Below are positions 1-11,313 of a stretch of DNA of 64,000 bases, piece by piece (positions within the stretch are counted from its first letter, which is position 1; each line of letters starts with the position of its first letter). Source of the DNA: Alligator mississippiensis (taxonomy: Eukaryota > Chordata > Crocodylia > Alligatoridae). The translations under genes and the position numbers were made by a program. The notes beneath the pieces are model-generated. The model was not told the DNA's origin. It did not search any database and saw nothing but the letters and a program-made list of their open reading frames with translations. The stretch is from contig NC_081824.1 in NCBI RefSeq assembly GCF_030867095.1, positions 116,444,162 to 116,508,161 on the forward strand, written 5' to 3'.

Positions 1-479
1 TATTTATGACACCCACACAATTTCCAAGAGCTGGGTTTTGGGAGAGGGTGTTGTATGCAAAACAATACAGGTATCACAAATGCATCCTTGCCTCTCTCAC
101 CTTTGGATAAGGGGGAGAGAGGGTGCATTTTCTAAGGGCCCAGATCCATATTCAAATGAAAGTTGGATAGAAACTGGCTAGAGTTGTTACACATCTTGTG
201 GCTTCTCCATCCTAGGAGACACCAACAGGAGTGCAGCAAGGGTTGCCCTGGCACAAGTGGGCAGGACTTAACCCTGTGTAGAACCATAGGGTAGCCATGG
301 ATCCCACTGCCTCAGGTTCCCATTGCCCCCTTTCACCCCCTGCAGGCTCCCAGGCCCCCCCAGGGCAGGGACATTTAGGGCCCAGCCCACAGCAATCGCC
401 ACCCCATGACCTAGCCCTGCATTACCCCCCAAACACTTGTTCCCTGCCCGCCCCAGCCCCATGGGGACTGTTGGTGAGC

Positions 480-576
480 TTTCTGAGGTGGGAAGGTAGA
501 AGGATGCCGACACCGCCTGCAACAGCTTATCAAAACTGCCCTGCGGCCCAAATCATCGCCCGCCGCTGCTCTAGGT
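480..576 (+). mobile_element. hAT-like terminal fragment
   Basis: The stretch with cagcttatcaaaactg followed by ccctgcggcccaaatcatc resembles the subterminal part of the hAT-like element at about 5793-5829, where cagttcaccaaaactcg is followed by gcggccctgcgcc. It looks like the right end of another copy. The left boundary is unclear and may lie upstream in 1-480, which otherwise shows nothing recognisable. Confidence 0.35.
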
Positions 577-920
577 GATTTTCATGCAGGCGCCTTCTGA
601 CGGCCTGGCGATTTTTTGTAGCTGGACAGCCATTCTTATGGTGCCACGACCACTCTGCAGGGGCTCGTCCCCATTTATTGTGCTTTTAACCACTCCGTGA
701 CATGACACATATGCCCAAAGTGTACCAGAGGCCTTAAGGAGTGAGTGGGCGCCGAGCCCGCACCAGGCAACACACGCACGGAAAGACTGGGCTGCAACAC
801 GCCCACCGCCCGGGAGCCCCGCGGAGGGCGGGGCTTAGAGCCGGTGGCCGCAAGCTCCGCCCCACCCCCCAGCAGCGTCTCGCGTCACGCTTGCGAGCTG
901 CCGGCTCGGAGCCTAGGGCG

Positions 921-929
921 CCGGAAGTG
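921..929 (+). promoter_or_regulatory. ETS-type site in TBPL1 CpG island
   Basis: CCGGAAGTG is the consensus ETS-family core. It sits inside the CpG island, 43 bp from a second, oppositely oriented CCGGAAG. Paired ETS sites are common in CpG-island promoters. Confidence 0.5.
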
Positions 930-971
930 CGTGACAACCCCCCTCCTCGCGGGGCTGGAAGAACGGTGGCT

Positions 972-978
972 CTTCCGG
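972..978 (-). promoter_or_regulatory. ETS-type site, opposite strand
   Basis: CTTCCGG on the + strand is CCGGAAG on the - strand. It pairs with the site at 921-929. Transcription probably starts near or just downstream of these sites. Confidence 0.45.
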
Positions 979-1560
979 CGGGCGGTCTAGCCGGCGCCGC
1001 GCCTCTATGATCGCCGCTCTCCCTCTTCTTCCAGCCTTGTGCCATGTTGATTGTGGCCGCGACGCGGCCCAGGACCCGGAACAACAAAGGGCGCGAGGGG
1101 CGGGGCGGCGCGTAGCAACCGGCCCGCGCGCCGCCGACACCCACCCGCCCGCCGCCTGCCCACACGGTAACGGCCGCGGCCTCCCTCCCCTGTGGGCCCG
1201 CGGGTGGGCCCGGGCCCGGGCCCGGTGCTGGCACTGCGGGGGGTGGGGATGGCGGGCCTGCCCGCTCCCTCCGCCCCTCCCCCTCCTCGGGCGCCGCCGC
1301 GGCCCGTTGGGGGCGGTTATGGCCTCGCGCGCCCGGGGGGACGGGGGCAGTGTTCGGAGCACCTGCCCCCTCCCCGCGGCGAAACGGCTGTTGCCTGGCA
1401 ACTGGTGCGGGGGGGCGGGGTGCGCAGGGGCGTTCGGCGCCAGGGGGCAGCCTGGGTGGTGCAGGGATAGTTCTTAGTTTGGGAAGGGGGGAGGGCACCT
1501 TTGCAGGGCCGTGCAGGGTCTTGGCAGCTGGAGGGGGGCATGGTGCACAAGTGCTCTGAG

Positions 1561-4366
1561 GTGCCTTCCAGGCCTGTTTGTTAGTCTTCAGGGAACGTGG
1601 GCCCCCCAAGAAAAAAAACTATAAGCCTGTCTTCAAGAGGGAGGCCACCGAGAGAGGAATAATAAAACGGAAGGTCTGTGGGCTCCAGGCGGGGCAGTGG
1701 GGCGCCTGTGGGAAGGGTCCCCCATTGTGAGAGGAGAGTGTCCTGTGGGAGTCTTCTGTGGGACCAGCAGAACCGCGGGATGGGATTTTTCGCCCTCGTT
1801 GGCAGGTGGCAGCCTCCTCCCACCCCCCTTCCCCGGGGGCCTGGAGATCCTTCCAGAGGTGCCACATATTGCTGGCACCCGTTAGCTGCACAGACGTGGT
1901 TCCCAAGGTACATCTAATGATTTCAAATCAGAAGCTGTAGCGCAAAAAGCTAAAATCCAGCCCTGCTGTGGCCTGAGATTTCTGCAACAGAAGGACAGCT
2001 GTGTTATTTTCCCATAATCGAGCAAAAAACCAAGTGAAGACTAAACTGGCGTTTTCTGAGGTGCGCCTTGAGCCAACTTAGTTAATGGGAGTTTGGCTGG
2101 TTTTGTCATTGTGTTGCACTGTCCATATGGGGAAGTGATTAAAACAGCAGCAGTTACTTGGCACAGTGGAAATAACACCAAAACTAAATGGTGTCTTGGG
2201 ATTAATGCTTGCTTAATTTTGTAAAGAAGTACTACTGCTCTAGTTGGGCGCTTAATTTGCATAAGTGCTGAGGTTTTCCTTGGAATATAATTGGTCTTCA
2301 CTCAGCAGAAAATATTCACTGCCTGGAGGCAGAGTAAACCTTGCTAGACCTGGACATTTGCTTCATAATAACCTTTCCTTTCATAGCAGACTAACTGCCA
2401 CAGAAAAGGTGTGAAGTGCCATTCCTGTGGCAGGAAGTTAGGAAATGGCTTTGGACAGAGAACTTCCAAACCCGCCAGTAGCTCTGACGCTCCCAAGTTT
2501 TGAGGGATGTCTCCTTGCCAGCAAGATCACATAACTTCAGGACTTGTCTAATGTCTTTAAATCCCATTTCTTGGGACACTAAAAATAAACTTTAGAAATC
2601 TATCTGAAAGGAGAGAATGGGACCCCCTTTTATTGCTGTTTGGTGCTTTATGAGAGAGAGAGACTTTTGATTTTTTTTTTTTTTTTAAAGCTCTGTTATA
2701 AGTATTAAAAACAGAAGGTGAAAGTGCAAAAGTGTGTGTTGACCCTCCCAGGGTCCAAGCATGAAACACTTGTCAGTAATGAAAACATTCATATTGCCAG
2801 AGATTAAGATACCCTTTTCCCAATAGCCTTCATGGGGTTACACATGTATGACTAGCCATCCGTCTTCCTGAGTGCCCCCTCAATAGCCCAGTGAGACATA
2901 AACTAGTCCACATTTTGTTGCAAGGTGATGTGTCCAGATTCAAATGTGATGCGCTCCTGAACCAAGGAGTGGAACAGTTGGAGGGTGCTGTCAGAGCTGG
3001 CTTCTGTGGCTATTCAGGCTCTCCATCTTGGCCTGGCCCAGCAGGAAATTGGCCAGGCAGAGCATGATCCCTTCAGCTGCTTGGTACAGAATAGAGGAAA
3101 TGTAGAGTCTGGGAGAAGGCCAAATCCAGTGCACCAAAGAGGGCAGCAAAGAGTGGCCACAGCCATGTGCAGGCCAGGAAAGCATGGAGCAGTCTCCTCC
3201 GTTTCCTCTTTGCAGAAGGGACAGGCTGAAGATACTGCTGCATCTGGGTGGTGGACAAAGGTGTCCATGGCCTGCCCCCAGGGCAGGTGCTGTCACTGGA
3301 GCTTGCCAGTTCTCTTGGTGATTGTGGAGAGGGGGAATGTACAATGTTGTCTTGAAGTAGTTAATCTTAATTTTTTGATGATATGACTGTCAGTCATCCA
3401 GAGAAGAACCTGTACACTCTGTGCTAATTACCACTCATTTGGGTCACTGTACATTGCTTTCTTCTTGAGGGACAAGTGTTTCAAGATCTTTGTCTTTCAC
3501 TTTATTTCTGTAGCAGCTTTACAAATGGGGCTAAGTCCTATGCAGGGTCTGTGAGTGCTACTTGATATGAATCATGTTTTCACCTGCTGCCAAAGAAGTA
3601 CTTTCTTTTTTTGAAGTGGGGGATGGGAGGTCTGTCTTGGCTTCATTTTAGGAAACTTGCTACTTTTTAGTCAGCTGTCACTGAGATGAGCTTTGCCTTT
3701 CTAGTGCGCTTAGCATGTCTCCTTCATATTTTTCTTTTGGGATAGTGTCAGGAATGTTAGGCCTTGGAGGGAAGAAAGGCATCCTCATGCTCACTATTTT
3801 TAAAAAATTACAAACTTTTGGTTGTATATGTACTTGCATGAGATTTTGAAAACTGACTTGGTTCTTTCTTTGGAGCAAGCAAAATGAATAAAGAACAAAA
3901 CAAATGTACAATGTAAATGGAGAAAAGTAATTGATTTTTAGTATTTCTTTGTTTCAACTTTTATTTCTGTTTAGTAACAATGGTAGATTTTTTTAAAGCA
4001 TGAGAGCTAAATTGAAATACCTTATTTTTTTTGAGAAGCCTGTGCACAGAGCTAAGCAAAATGTAGTTGAGCCTAATAGGGTAGGTTTAGATATTCAGCA
4101 TATTAGAAATAATTGCATCCTTTTATTTTGCGTTATCCATCTTAAAAGCAGTGCTTTGTACTTTCACTGAAGTGATAACTAAGCCAAATCTGGATTGCTG
4201 TGGATCCTCTGAAAGGATGGTGGCTTAACTATATCCCAGAATCCTTTCTCTGCTCTGGATTGTGGTATCCATTCTTTCCTCAAATCTTGAAGTCATTCAG
4301 TGACAACTTCTACCCATCTTTCACCAAACAAAAGGGTACTCTTTTGCTTTCCCCTGTGTTGTTAGA
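1561..4366. other. TBPL1 intron 1, 5' part: no gene seen
   Basis: Mostly AT-rich intron with a T-run at about 2670-2686. A somewhat GC-richer patch at 2985-3345 is open on both strands. The - strand frame has a basic run (KRKRRR) and could be a decayed transposon exon, but I recognise nothing definite. Confidence 0.5.
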
Positions 4367-5830
4367 CAAGGGGCAGGCAAAATATGGCCCGCAGGCCGGA
4401 TGTGACTCACGAACTAATTGTACCCCACCCAGCCCTTCTGCCCATGAGGGTGGGTGCAAGGCACCCACATATACATACTCCCCAACATACCCTATTGTGC
4501 CTCACACCTACCCTTGCTCCAGGCAGCTGGTAGGGAAGCAGTAGGGGCAGGGGCAGAGCTGCAGTTGGGTAGGAGTGTGGGGCTGGGACTGGCAGCAGCA
4601 CACAGCCCATGCCCAGGGGGTGGTGGTAGGGGAGTGGCAGCAGCATGGAGCTCAAGTGGGCAGGGTGTGAAGGGGGGTGGCAGCGTGTGGGGACCCCCCA
4701 CATTCCCTCCCCACGTGGTGGTGTTCCCTCCGCCGGCAACAACAGCAGCAGGCAGTGACACTCGGCGCTCATGCCTCACACAGGCACTGGCATCCAGTGG
4801 CACGTGTTTCAGGCCAGCGCTGCACATCATCCCACCAGACTGCCTCCTATTGCCAGTGCTTTGTGCCACACACATGCAGTTCCTGCACTTGTGCACCATG
4901 GAGGGAAGCCCGCGCCTTGGAGCCAGTTGCCTTTGCCGCACCCCGCTGTGCAGGTCCTGGGTCTCCACCAGAAATGGAGGGAAGCCCCAGTTCCTGCTTC
5001 CCCACAGAGTTCCAAGACCTGTGCGGGGCAGCAGACGGGGAAGGCAACCGGCTCCAGCATATGGGGCTGTGTGCGAGGTGCACATGTGTGGCACAGAGCC
5101 CTGGTGATAGAGGCAACCCAGCAAGGCTGTGGTCCTTGCCATGATGTGCAGCACTGGCTGGAGCTGTGTGCCACCAGGCACCAGAGCCTGTGCCAGGCAT
5201 AAGCATTCCTTAAGTGCCCCCAGCTGTTGCGTGTAGCACGTGCTGGCAGCAACAGCAGCAGCCATGTGGGAAGTGTGTGTGTGTGGGGTGGTCTCCACAT
5301 TCCCTCACACCCCCTCACCCACCCTACAAACGCCACACACCCACACCCTACCCCTACATATACACCCCCACATATACATCCCACCATACCCCGTTGCCTC
5401 CCCACACACAGCCACACCCTCTTACAACCTCCCCACGCCCTACTGCGCACACCCCACCGCAGCCGTACCTCCCCACACAATATGTTAGACTAAGACTTTA
5501 TTTTTGAGTTATGCAATTACCTCTATATATACTGTGCAAACACAAATCATGACAAAAATATTTTTTGTAATAAAATATGTTGTAGTAGGTGTTTTACTTT
5601 TAGGTTTTTTCTGGTTCTAACATGGCACTCCCCCTTCCCTCCCCCCCCAAAAGGAGTATTTCATTTGGGGCAAGGAGAGGGACTTCTGGTGGCAAACGTC
5701 AGCGGTTAGGGGCAAGACTTCCAGTCTCAAGATGGCAACCAGGGGGTGGGGCAACTGTCAAGGGGTGAGGCTACCCACGCAGCCCTCAACAGTTCACCAA
5801 AACTCGTTAAGCGGCCCTGCGCCAAAAATA
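4367..5830 (+). mobile_element. hAT-like non-autonomous element, GC-rich palindromic core
   Basis: The left end reads CAAGGGGCAGGCAAAATATGG, a diverged form of the CAGGGGTGGGCAAAATA end seen at 55933. Both copies continue with a matching block (gcaaggcacccacat at 4457 and 56055). The right side at 5793-5829 carries the family's caaaactcgttaagcggccc subterminal segment. The terminal CCCCTG is not visible, so the right end may be truncated. Between them lies a GC-rich core with a large inverted repeat and AC-rich tracts near 5320-5490. No transposase frame is recognisable. Open frames of up to 268 codons here are overlapping composition artefacts. Confidence 0.6.
4740..5260. repeat. Imperfect palindrome centred near 4985
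   Basis: The left arm carries in order cactggcatccagtgg, gctgcacatcatccc, gtgccacacacatgca and ggagccagttgcct. The right arm carries their complements in reverse order, with small indels. Arms are roughly 250 bp. This core is shared in part with the element at 55933. Confidence 0.6.
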
Positions 5831-6007
5831 ATAAATAACATGAACAACTTTATTATTATGCACACATCCTAATTATGAATCAAAACTCCTACTTTTAAAT
5901 TCTTGATTCTTATGGGTTCAGATTCTCAAAGGAAAAGACTAGTGTCTTAACTTGAACAAACGGTTTAATTTCCTGTTGTTAGTGAAGAAGTTTAAATCAG
6001 TATTATA

Positions 6008-6333
6008 GGGCACCTATACATGTAATGGAGCTGTGCTCTGACACGTGCTAATTAGCACTCGATTAAGCAAGTCTGCTGCTAGTCTGCCAGAGCATGGTAA
6101 TTGATGTACTCCAGCAGCATCTGTGTCACGTTTATTCGCATTTCAAAATGGCAGCAGGGGTGTTTTAACTAAAGCTTGTCAAACAAGCTTTAGTTAAAGC
6201 ACCCCCACTGCCATTTTTGAAGTGCAGGACTGAACACACATGATGCTGCGGTCACTTTAATTAGAGTGGCTGTCAGAGTCACTCTAATTAAAGTGCCTCG
6301 CTCTTCCACCCCAGAGCACGTGTATAGATGCCC
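6008..6333. mobile_element. Palindromic MITE, copy A (intact)
   Basis: The ends are inverted: GGGCACCTATACATG at the left, and the complement of GGGCATCTATACACGTG at the right. The centre near 6180 is a second palindrome with arms of about 38 bp, running from caaaatggcagcaggggtg through aaagcttgtc..caagcttt to its complement. Same family as the copies at 30356, 41018 and 55690. It has no coding capacity, and its transposase source is not in the window. PIF/Harbinger-like ends are possible but the target duplication is not clear. Confidence 0.7.
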
Positions 6334-7011
6334 ATAGTTGAAGTATTTACTATGTAAACTTCTGACTTTGTAGAGAAATAGTAAATATTGAAATGTTCTT
6401 GTTCAGACAGCATTGAAGCACAGTGGAAGGTGATTTTCATTTTTTTACATTGGGTTCAGGTACTGCTTGTCTAACGTCTCTTAGACTTGCAAGTATTTGT
6501 TAACCAAATAACTGTCACAAAAATTCAAGGACGATATCAGTTGTTAAGATTAATTTCCAAATGCATTTCCTCTTGGTTTGCTGCCTTTGTATCATCTAAT
6601 CTTTCAGAATACTGTTAACTGAGTGGGACACATTGCTATTATAGTTGTAACCTGACAATATCTGAACACACAAGCTGTGCCATCACTCTTATATTTAGCA
6701 TGTATGTTCCCTTATCCAACTGTTGTCTGTGGAGAGAGATTGTAGACATCCAAGGAGGAACAGTTATTGAAACAGTTGCAAAGGGAGACTCAGTACATTC
6801 TGTTGTAGTGTAGTAGGCCATTGCAGACAGCTGCTTTTTATTTTTTAAGAAGAGTATTGGCACACTGATGTTAGTTACCATTGTTCTTTTCTCTCTGTGC
6901 TCTCTGTATCCTCTTTTGTGTCTTCTTCCTATGGGTCAATTCCAGGGGTTGGCAACCCCTGGCACACATGCCAAACGTGGCACACGAGGCCATTTTGCTT
7001 GGCACGCTGCG

Positions 7012-7820
7012 GCCAGCCCCGGCTCTGGGTAGCTGCTGCCAGGAACGGAGCCTGGGCTGCTCCCGGCAAGGCTTGCAGCATCCCAGCTGCCTGCTGGGAG
7101 AAGCCCTGGGATCCTGGCTAGCAGCAGCTCCCCAGAGCCAGGGCTGACTGCAGCCGGGAGGCTCCAAACAGCTGTGCTGGGCTCCGGGCTCCAGCATCAA
7201 CTCCGCACTGGCGCGTGCAGGTGTGCCTCGGAGCGGGCGGTGGGGGAGGGGCCTGAGGCAGTGCAGCCCTGGTCTCTCCCCCACTCCCAGCACGGAGGTG
7301 ATGAGCCCGGTGCAGCTGTTTATAGCCAGATTGGGCTCTGGGCAGCTGCAGGAAGCAGCGGGCAGGCTGCAAGAAGCTGTGCCGGGCTCCACAGCTCCAG
7401 CATCAGCTCCATGCGGGCGGTGCCTGTGCAGTCACCGCCAGCACGGAGCTGATACTGGAGCTGTGGAGCCCTGCGCAGCTGTTTGCAGCCTGCCTGCTAC
7501 TTGCTGCAGCTGCCCAGAGCTCAGGCTGGCTACAAACAGCTGCACTGGGCTCATCAGCTCCGTGCCAGGAGCTGGAGAGAGACCAGGGCTGTCCCAGGCC
7601 CCTCCCCCACCGCCCTCTCCGAGGTGTGCATGCACACGCTGGTGCGGAACTAATGCCGGAGCCCAGCACAGCTGTTTGGAGCCTCCCGGCTCTGGGTAGC
7701 TGCTGCCAGCCGGGATCCCGGGCTGCTCCCAGCAGGCAGCTGGGACGCTGCAAGCCCTGGTGGGAGCAGCCCGGGCTCCAGCAGCTACACAGAGCCAGGG
7801 TAGCTGCTGGCAGCCACTGA
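7012..7820. repeat. Very large palindrome inside hAT element
   Basis: Centre near 7425, with arms of about 390 bp. Around the centre, ctccacagctccagcatcagctcc is mirrored by its complement at 7443-7470. Further out, gctctgggtagctgctgcc, cctgctgggag and cagctgtgctgggctcc recur as complements on the right arm. Transcribed RNA from this intron could fold into a long hairpin. Confidence 0.75.
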
Positions 7821-7827
7821 GCCTGGG

Positions 7828-7955
7828 CTGTGGGGCAGGGGCTTTGGGTGGGGGGCAAGGGGCAGTAGGGCTGGGGGGCAGGGGCTTTGGGTGGGGGGCA
7901 CAGGGTGGCAGGGCTGGGGGCAGGGGCTTTGGGTGGGGGGCAAGGGGCACAAGCA
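7828..7955. repeat. Minisatellite, ~3 units of 45-50 bp
   Basis: The block caggggctttgggtgggggg recurs three times with short G-rich spacers containing gcagggctgggg. It lies inside the hAT element, just right of the palindrome. The G-runs could form quadruplexes. Confidence 0.75.
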
Positions 7956-8087
7956 GGGCATCCTGCCATGTAGCCCTTGCCCTCGTTTTGTTTTTCTGCA
8001 TGCCGGCACTTCAGCACCTTCCGAGGTAGTCATTGTGGTGTTTTTTGGCACTCTGGCCAAAAAACGTTGCCTACCCCTAGTCTATTC

Positions 8088-9240
8088 TTTGATCTTTTCT
8101 TTGGTACTTTTTTTTTTTTGCTCTACCACCTGCTTCCTTTTATCCTGTCTTTCTGGAAAATCAGCAACTGTGCAGTACTGCTTCATGGAACCAGGTTCAG
8201 ATTGAGATAGACAAGTGATCACAAAAGCCATTTCCATGTGTAAAAACACCCATCTGCATCAAAGTGTGTCACTACTGTATGGTGATAGCTGCTGCTCTTC
8301 AGTCTGTTGATCAGAACTTGGGGTAGGGTGCCATGTAGTTGGAGGCCAGGAATGTGTGGCAAATCTGTATTGAACCTATTTAGATGGAAACATTGTTAAT
8401 CTTAATTTGTCTCTTACTTACTGGAACTAAGGTCTCAGCCTTCTGCATTTCATCCAGCGGTGGTTTATATTTGGTACTTTCATTCTGTCAAAAGAGCAGG
8501 AAACCACAAAACAGTATAGAGAATTTAAGGCCATATGCTTTTATTTAATTGTGTTCCTTAGAATTCTTTGTGTTCATTGTGGGTAGGGCGGTTCTAGATT
8601 TTCAAACACCAAATTATTGCTGATTCATTGCCTCCACCTCCCAAATTGAGATCTGCTTTAGCATCTTACATTTTTAAAATTTCTGGTTATTATGTCAACT
8701 GGCAATTTAAACGTTTTCCAAAAAATGTGTCCCAAAGATTTTCACGTTCCTGTCCAGCTCTAAATTATTTAATGAAATCCAAGTCTCTTCTCTCCTCCCG
8801 TAAAACAATCCCAAGCAAAACAGCTATTTCGGAGCTGGCTTATTGTAGGTACGTTGCTTATCCCAAAGGAGAAGCTAAATGCCACATCCGTGCACCAGTG
8901 TGTATCGTTTGTAGTTACTGGTGTAAGAGGCACTACCATGAAGAGAGGATTTGGGGGGTGGAATATTTTTATTGTTTTCCTATACAATGGGCAACTCAAT
9001 CCTCTGGCTCATGGTGGACATGTCTCGTCAGATGCCTGATGAATCCGTTTGTGGCTGACAGGCCCCATTTGAGAGCAACACGGTGGTAGTATACATGAAG
9101 ACTGATAAAGCATGTAAGGACAGTGTATTCTTTTCATTCTTTTTTTTTCTTTTTATGTGTGGCCATGTCTACACCATGTCAGAAAATACTAGTGTGCATG
9201 TCACCATGAGAGCACATACTGCACCCTTTCTCTCGCTCAG
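8088..9240. other. TBPL1 intron 1: no gene; weak MITE remnant
   Basis: Ordinary intron. A 153-codon open frame at 8628-9089 (+) has no recognisable motif and is within chance expectation. At 9161-9240 ggccatgtctacaccatg resembles the TIR of the MITEs at 25372 and 51896, and may be a remnant cut by the CR1 that starts at 9241. Confidence 0.4.
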
Positions 9241-10525
9241 ATTCATAGATGCTAGGGTCTGAAGGGACCTCAACAGATCTTCGACTCCGACTCCCTGTCT
9301 GGGCAGGAAAGAGTGCTGGGGTCACATGACCCTGGCCAGATGCCTATCCAGCCTTCTCTTAAAGACCCCCAAGGTAGGGGAGAGCACCACCTCCCTTGGA
9401 AGCCCATTCCAAATTTTGGCCACCCTCACCATGAAGAAGTTCTTCCTGATATCTAGCCTAAATCTGCTCTGTTAGTTTCTGACCATTGTTCCTTGTTACC
9501 CCAAGAGGCGAACAGAGCATCTCCAATTCCTTGCTCCAATTCCTTGCTGCGTCCCCCTAATGAACTTGTAGACGGCCACAAGATCACTTCTCAGCTTTCT
9601 CTTGCAGAGGCTGAAGGGGTCCAGGTCCCTTAGTCTCTCCTTATAGGGCTGGGCCTGCAAACCCTTAACCATACAAGTGGCCCTCCTGGACCCTCTCAAA
9701 GCTATCCACATCCTTCTTGATGCACGGCACCCAAAACTGGAAGCAGTATTCCAGCTGCAGTCTGACCAATGCTGCATAGAGGGGAAGTATCACCTCCTTG
9801 GTTCTATTTGTCATGCATCTACTGATGCATGATAAAATGAGGTTAGCTTTGCTGATGATTTCGTCACACGGATGACTCATATTCATCTTGGAGTCCACTA
9901 TAACTCCGAGATCCCTTTCCACTTCTGTGCTGCTAAGAGGGTCATTTCTCAGCCAGTAGCTGTGCTGGGTATTTTTATGCCATAGGTGCAGCACTCTGCA
10001 TTTGTCCTTGTTAAACTGCATCCAATTGTGTTCTGCCCACTTTTCCAACCTGTCCAGGTCTGCCTGCAATCATTCCCTACCTTCTGGAGTGTGCACTTAC
10101 CCTACAATTTGGTATCATCTGCAAACTTGGACAGAGTACACTTCACACCCACATCCAAGTCACTGATGAAGACATTGAAGAGTACAGGTCCAAGGACTGA
10201 GCCCTGTGGTACCCCACTGCCCACATCCTCCCAGGTTGATATCAACCCGTCCACTACCACTCTCTGAGTGTGACCCCCCCCCCCCCCCCCAAGCCAATTT
10301 GCCACCCACCGGACTGTGTGAACATCTAAGTCTCAGCCTCTTAATTTATTTATGAGAATGGTCTGACATACCATATCAAAGGCCTTCCTAAAGTCCAAGT
10401 ATATGACATCCACCTCTACTCCTGCATCCAAGCATTTTGTGACCTGGTCATAAAAAGAAAACAGATTAGTCAGGCATGCTACAAAACCATGCTGGTTGTG
10501 CTGCTGCATTATTTATCCTGGTGGC
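9241..10525 (-). mobile_element. CR1 LINE, 5'-truncated
   Basis: The 3' end is at 9241 (attcatagatgctaggg..gaagggacctcaac), with ORF2 running leftward. Readable pieces include DLGVIVDSKMNMSHPCDE, SCISRCMTNRTKEVILPLY, VERVQ-like blocks and the RT segment [19 protein letters not shown] with KFADDTKL (10102-10305). The frame is broken in several places. A 17-base C-run lies at 10274-10290. Similarity fades near 10525, where the counterpart at 31790 continues. It lies in TBPL1 intron 1 antisense to the gene. Confidence 0.9.
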
Positions 10526-11262
10526 TTCACACAAATACAATTCTTACCTGGAATGTTCTGTTATATATCTCGTAGACTGTAGGTCCTAGATTCTCTCCAT
10601 CTTCTGCCACTCCCTCTCCCATTGAACATAGTTTAAAGCCCGACGAAGGAGATCAGCCAACCCATAAGAAAAGAGACCCTTACCTTTTGCAGAGAGAAGA
10701 AGCCCATCTTGTCCCAGGAAGCCCCTTGTACTCCATGCTCCCACTTGTAAAAAGTGATGTAGCTGCCATTATAGTAGTACTGGCAGTACGCACCACTGCT
10801 ATTAAGAGCACATCTGTAAGGGTGGTGCTGAGCACATGCCAGAAAGCAGCCGTGTGATGTTTTTTGGAATTCTGTGCACATGGGATGGACAGGCTTTGTT
10901 TTCATTGCAGCAGTCCTTTCATGTCTGTTGAGCATTGTAACTGTAAACTTCTCTCATGTGCTACTTAATCAGAGCAATCCAGAGAGTCCTTTGTAAAGAA
11001 GTCCCAATTAATCTCTGCTTGTTAATTAAGCCTCAAAGTGTATTTCTGATGAGTTGGTTTAACTGTACTGAAATGTCAGTTTAAATAAGTAAGGTATCCT
11101 GTCTTCTGGCGTCTAGGATACAGAAACTTTGCAGTTAAATCCAATTTATTCCACAGTTCTTTTTCCAAGGTTGCCCTATTTAAGTTGAAATTAAGTTACA
11201 TGGTAGGATGTTCCTAGGCAACTGTATGATAGCATGTTTAATTATATTGTTCTCTTTCCCAG
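10526..11262. other. TBPL1 intron 1, 3' end: nothing recognised
   Basis: AT-rich intron ending in the acceptor tctctttcccag at 11251-11262. The 100-codon - strand open frame at 10633-10935 has no recognisable motif. Confidence 0.5.
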
Positions 11263-11263
11263 G

Positions 11264-11304
11264 ATGTGATCTTCATGGTGTGCTGGTGGGGATCTGAGTT
11301 TTAA
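11264..11304 (+). promoter_or_regulatory. TBPL1: Upstream AUGs in TBPL1 leader: start-stop plus 9-codon uORF
   Basis: The leader of exon 2 (11263-11313) has ATG immediately followed by TGA at 11264-11269, a minimal start-stop element. A second ATG at 11275 opens a 9-codon uORF (MVCWWGSEF) that stops at 11302-11304, ten bases before the main ATG. Such elements usually lower or tune initiation at the main AUG. The effect here is inferred. Confidence 0.6.
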
Positions 11305-11313
11305 TCCACCCCA

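Larger units (their letters stand above)
735..1560 (+). promoter_or_regulatory. TBPL1: CpG island, probable TBPL1 promoter and noncoding exon 1
   Basis: This ~800-bp block is very GC-rich and dense in CpG, unlike the AT-rich flanks. It is the only such block upstream of the TBPL1 coding exons, whose first coding exon begins with a splice acceptor and so needs an upstream noncoding exon. ETS-type sites lie at 921-929 and 972-978, and an AACATGGC (YY1-like, - strand) lies at 1041-1048. No TATA box is evident, as usual for CpG-island housekeeping promoters. The exon 1 donor cannot be fixed from sequence; ACG|GTAACG near 1167 is one candidate. Long open frames here, such as one on the - strand at 734-1609, are GC-composition artefacts. 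Confidence 0.7.
6943..8079. mobile_element. hAT-like element with 8-bp target duplication
   Basis: Starts CAGGGGTTGGCAAC and ends with the complement of TAGGGGTAGGCAACG, the typical hAT (Charlie-like) terminus. It is flanked by gtcaattc (6935-6942) and gtctattc (8080-8087), 7 of 8 identical, as expected for hAT. Subterminal blocks ctggcacacatgcc and ttggcactctggcc also correspond. The interior is GC-rich and almost entirely one palindrome plus a minisatellite, with no transposase. It lies in TBPL1 intron 1. Confidence 0.8.

Noticed and set aside
734-1609. 291-codon - strand open frame and several others in the CpG island
   Set aside because: Low-complexity Pro/Arg/Ala-rich frames on all strands, as expected where stops are rare in GC-rich DNA. 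No domain or splice logic.
2985-3386. 133- and 117-codon opposed frames
   Set aside because: Suggestive basic run on the - strand but no identifiable domain; kept only as a note in the intron entry.
4492-5480. Overlapping 143-268-codon frames on both strands
   Set aside because: They lie in a GC-rich palindromic hAT core, which is open in many frames at once.
8628-9089. 153-codon open frame in TBPL1 intron 1 with Cys/His cluster
   Set aside because: No recognisable motif or spacing. A few frames of this length are expected by chance in 64 kb at this composition.
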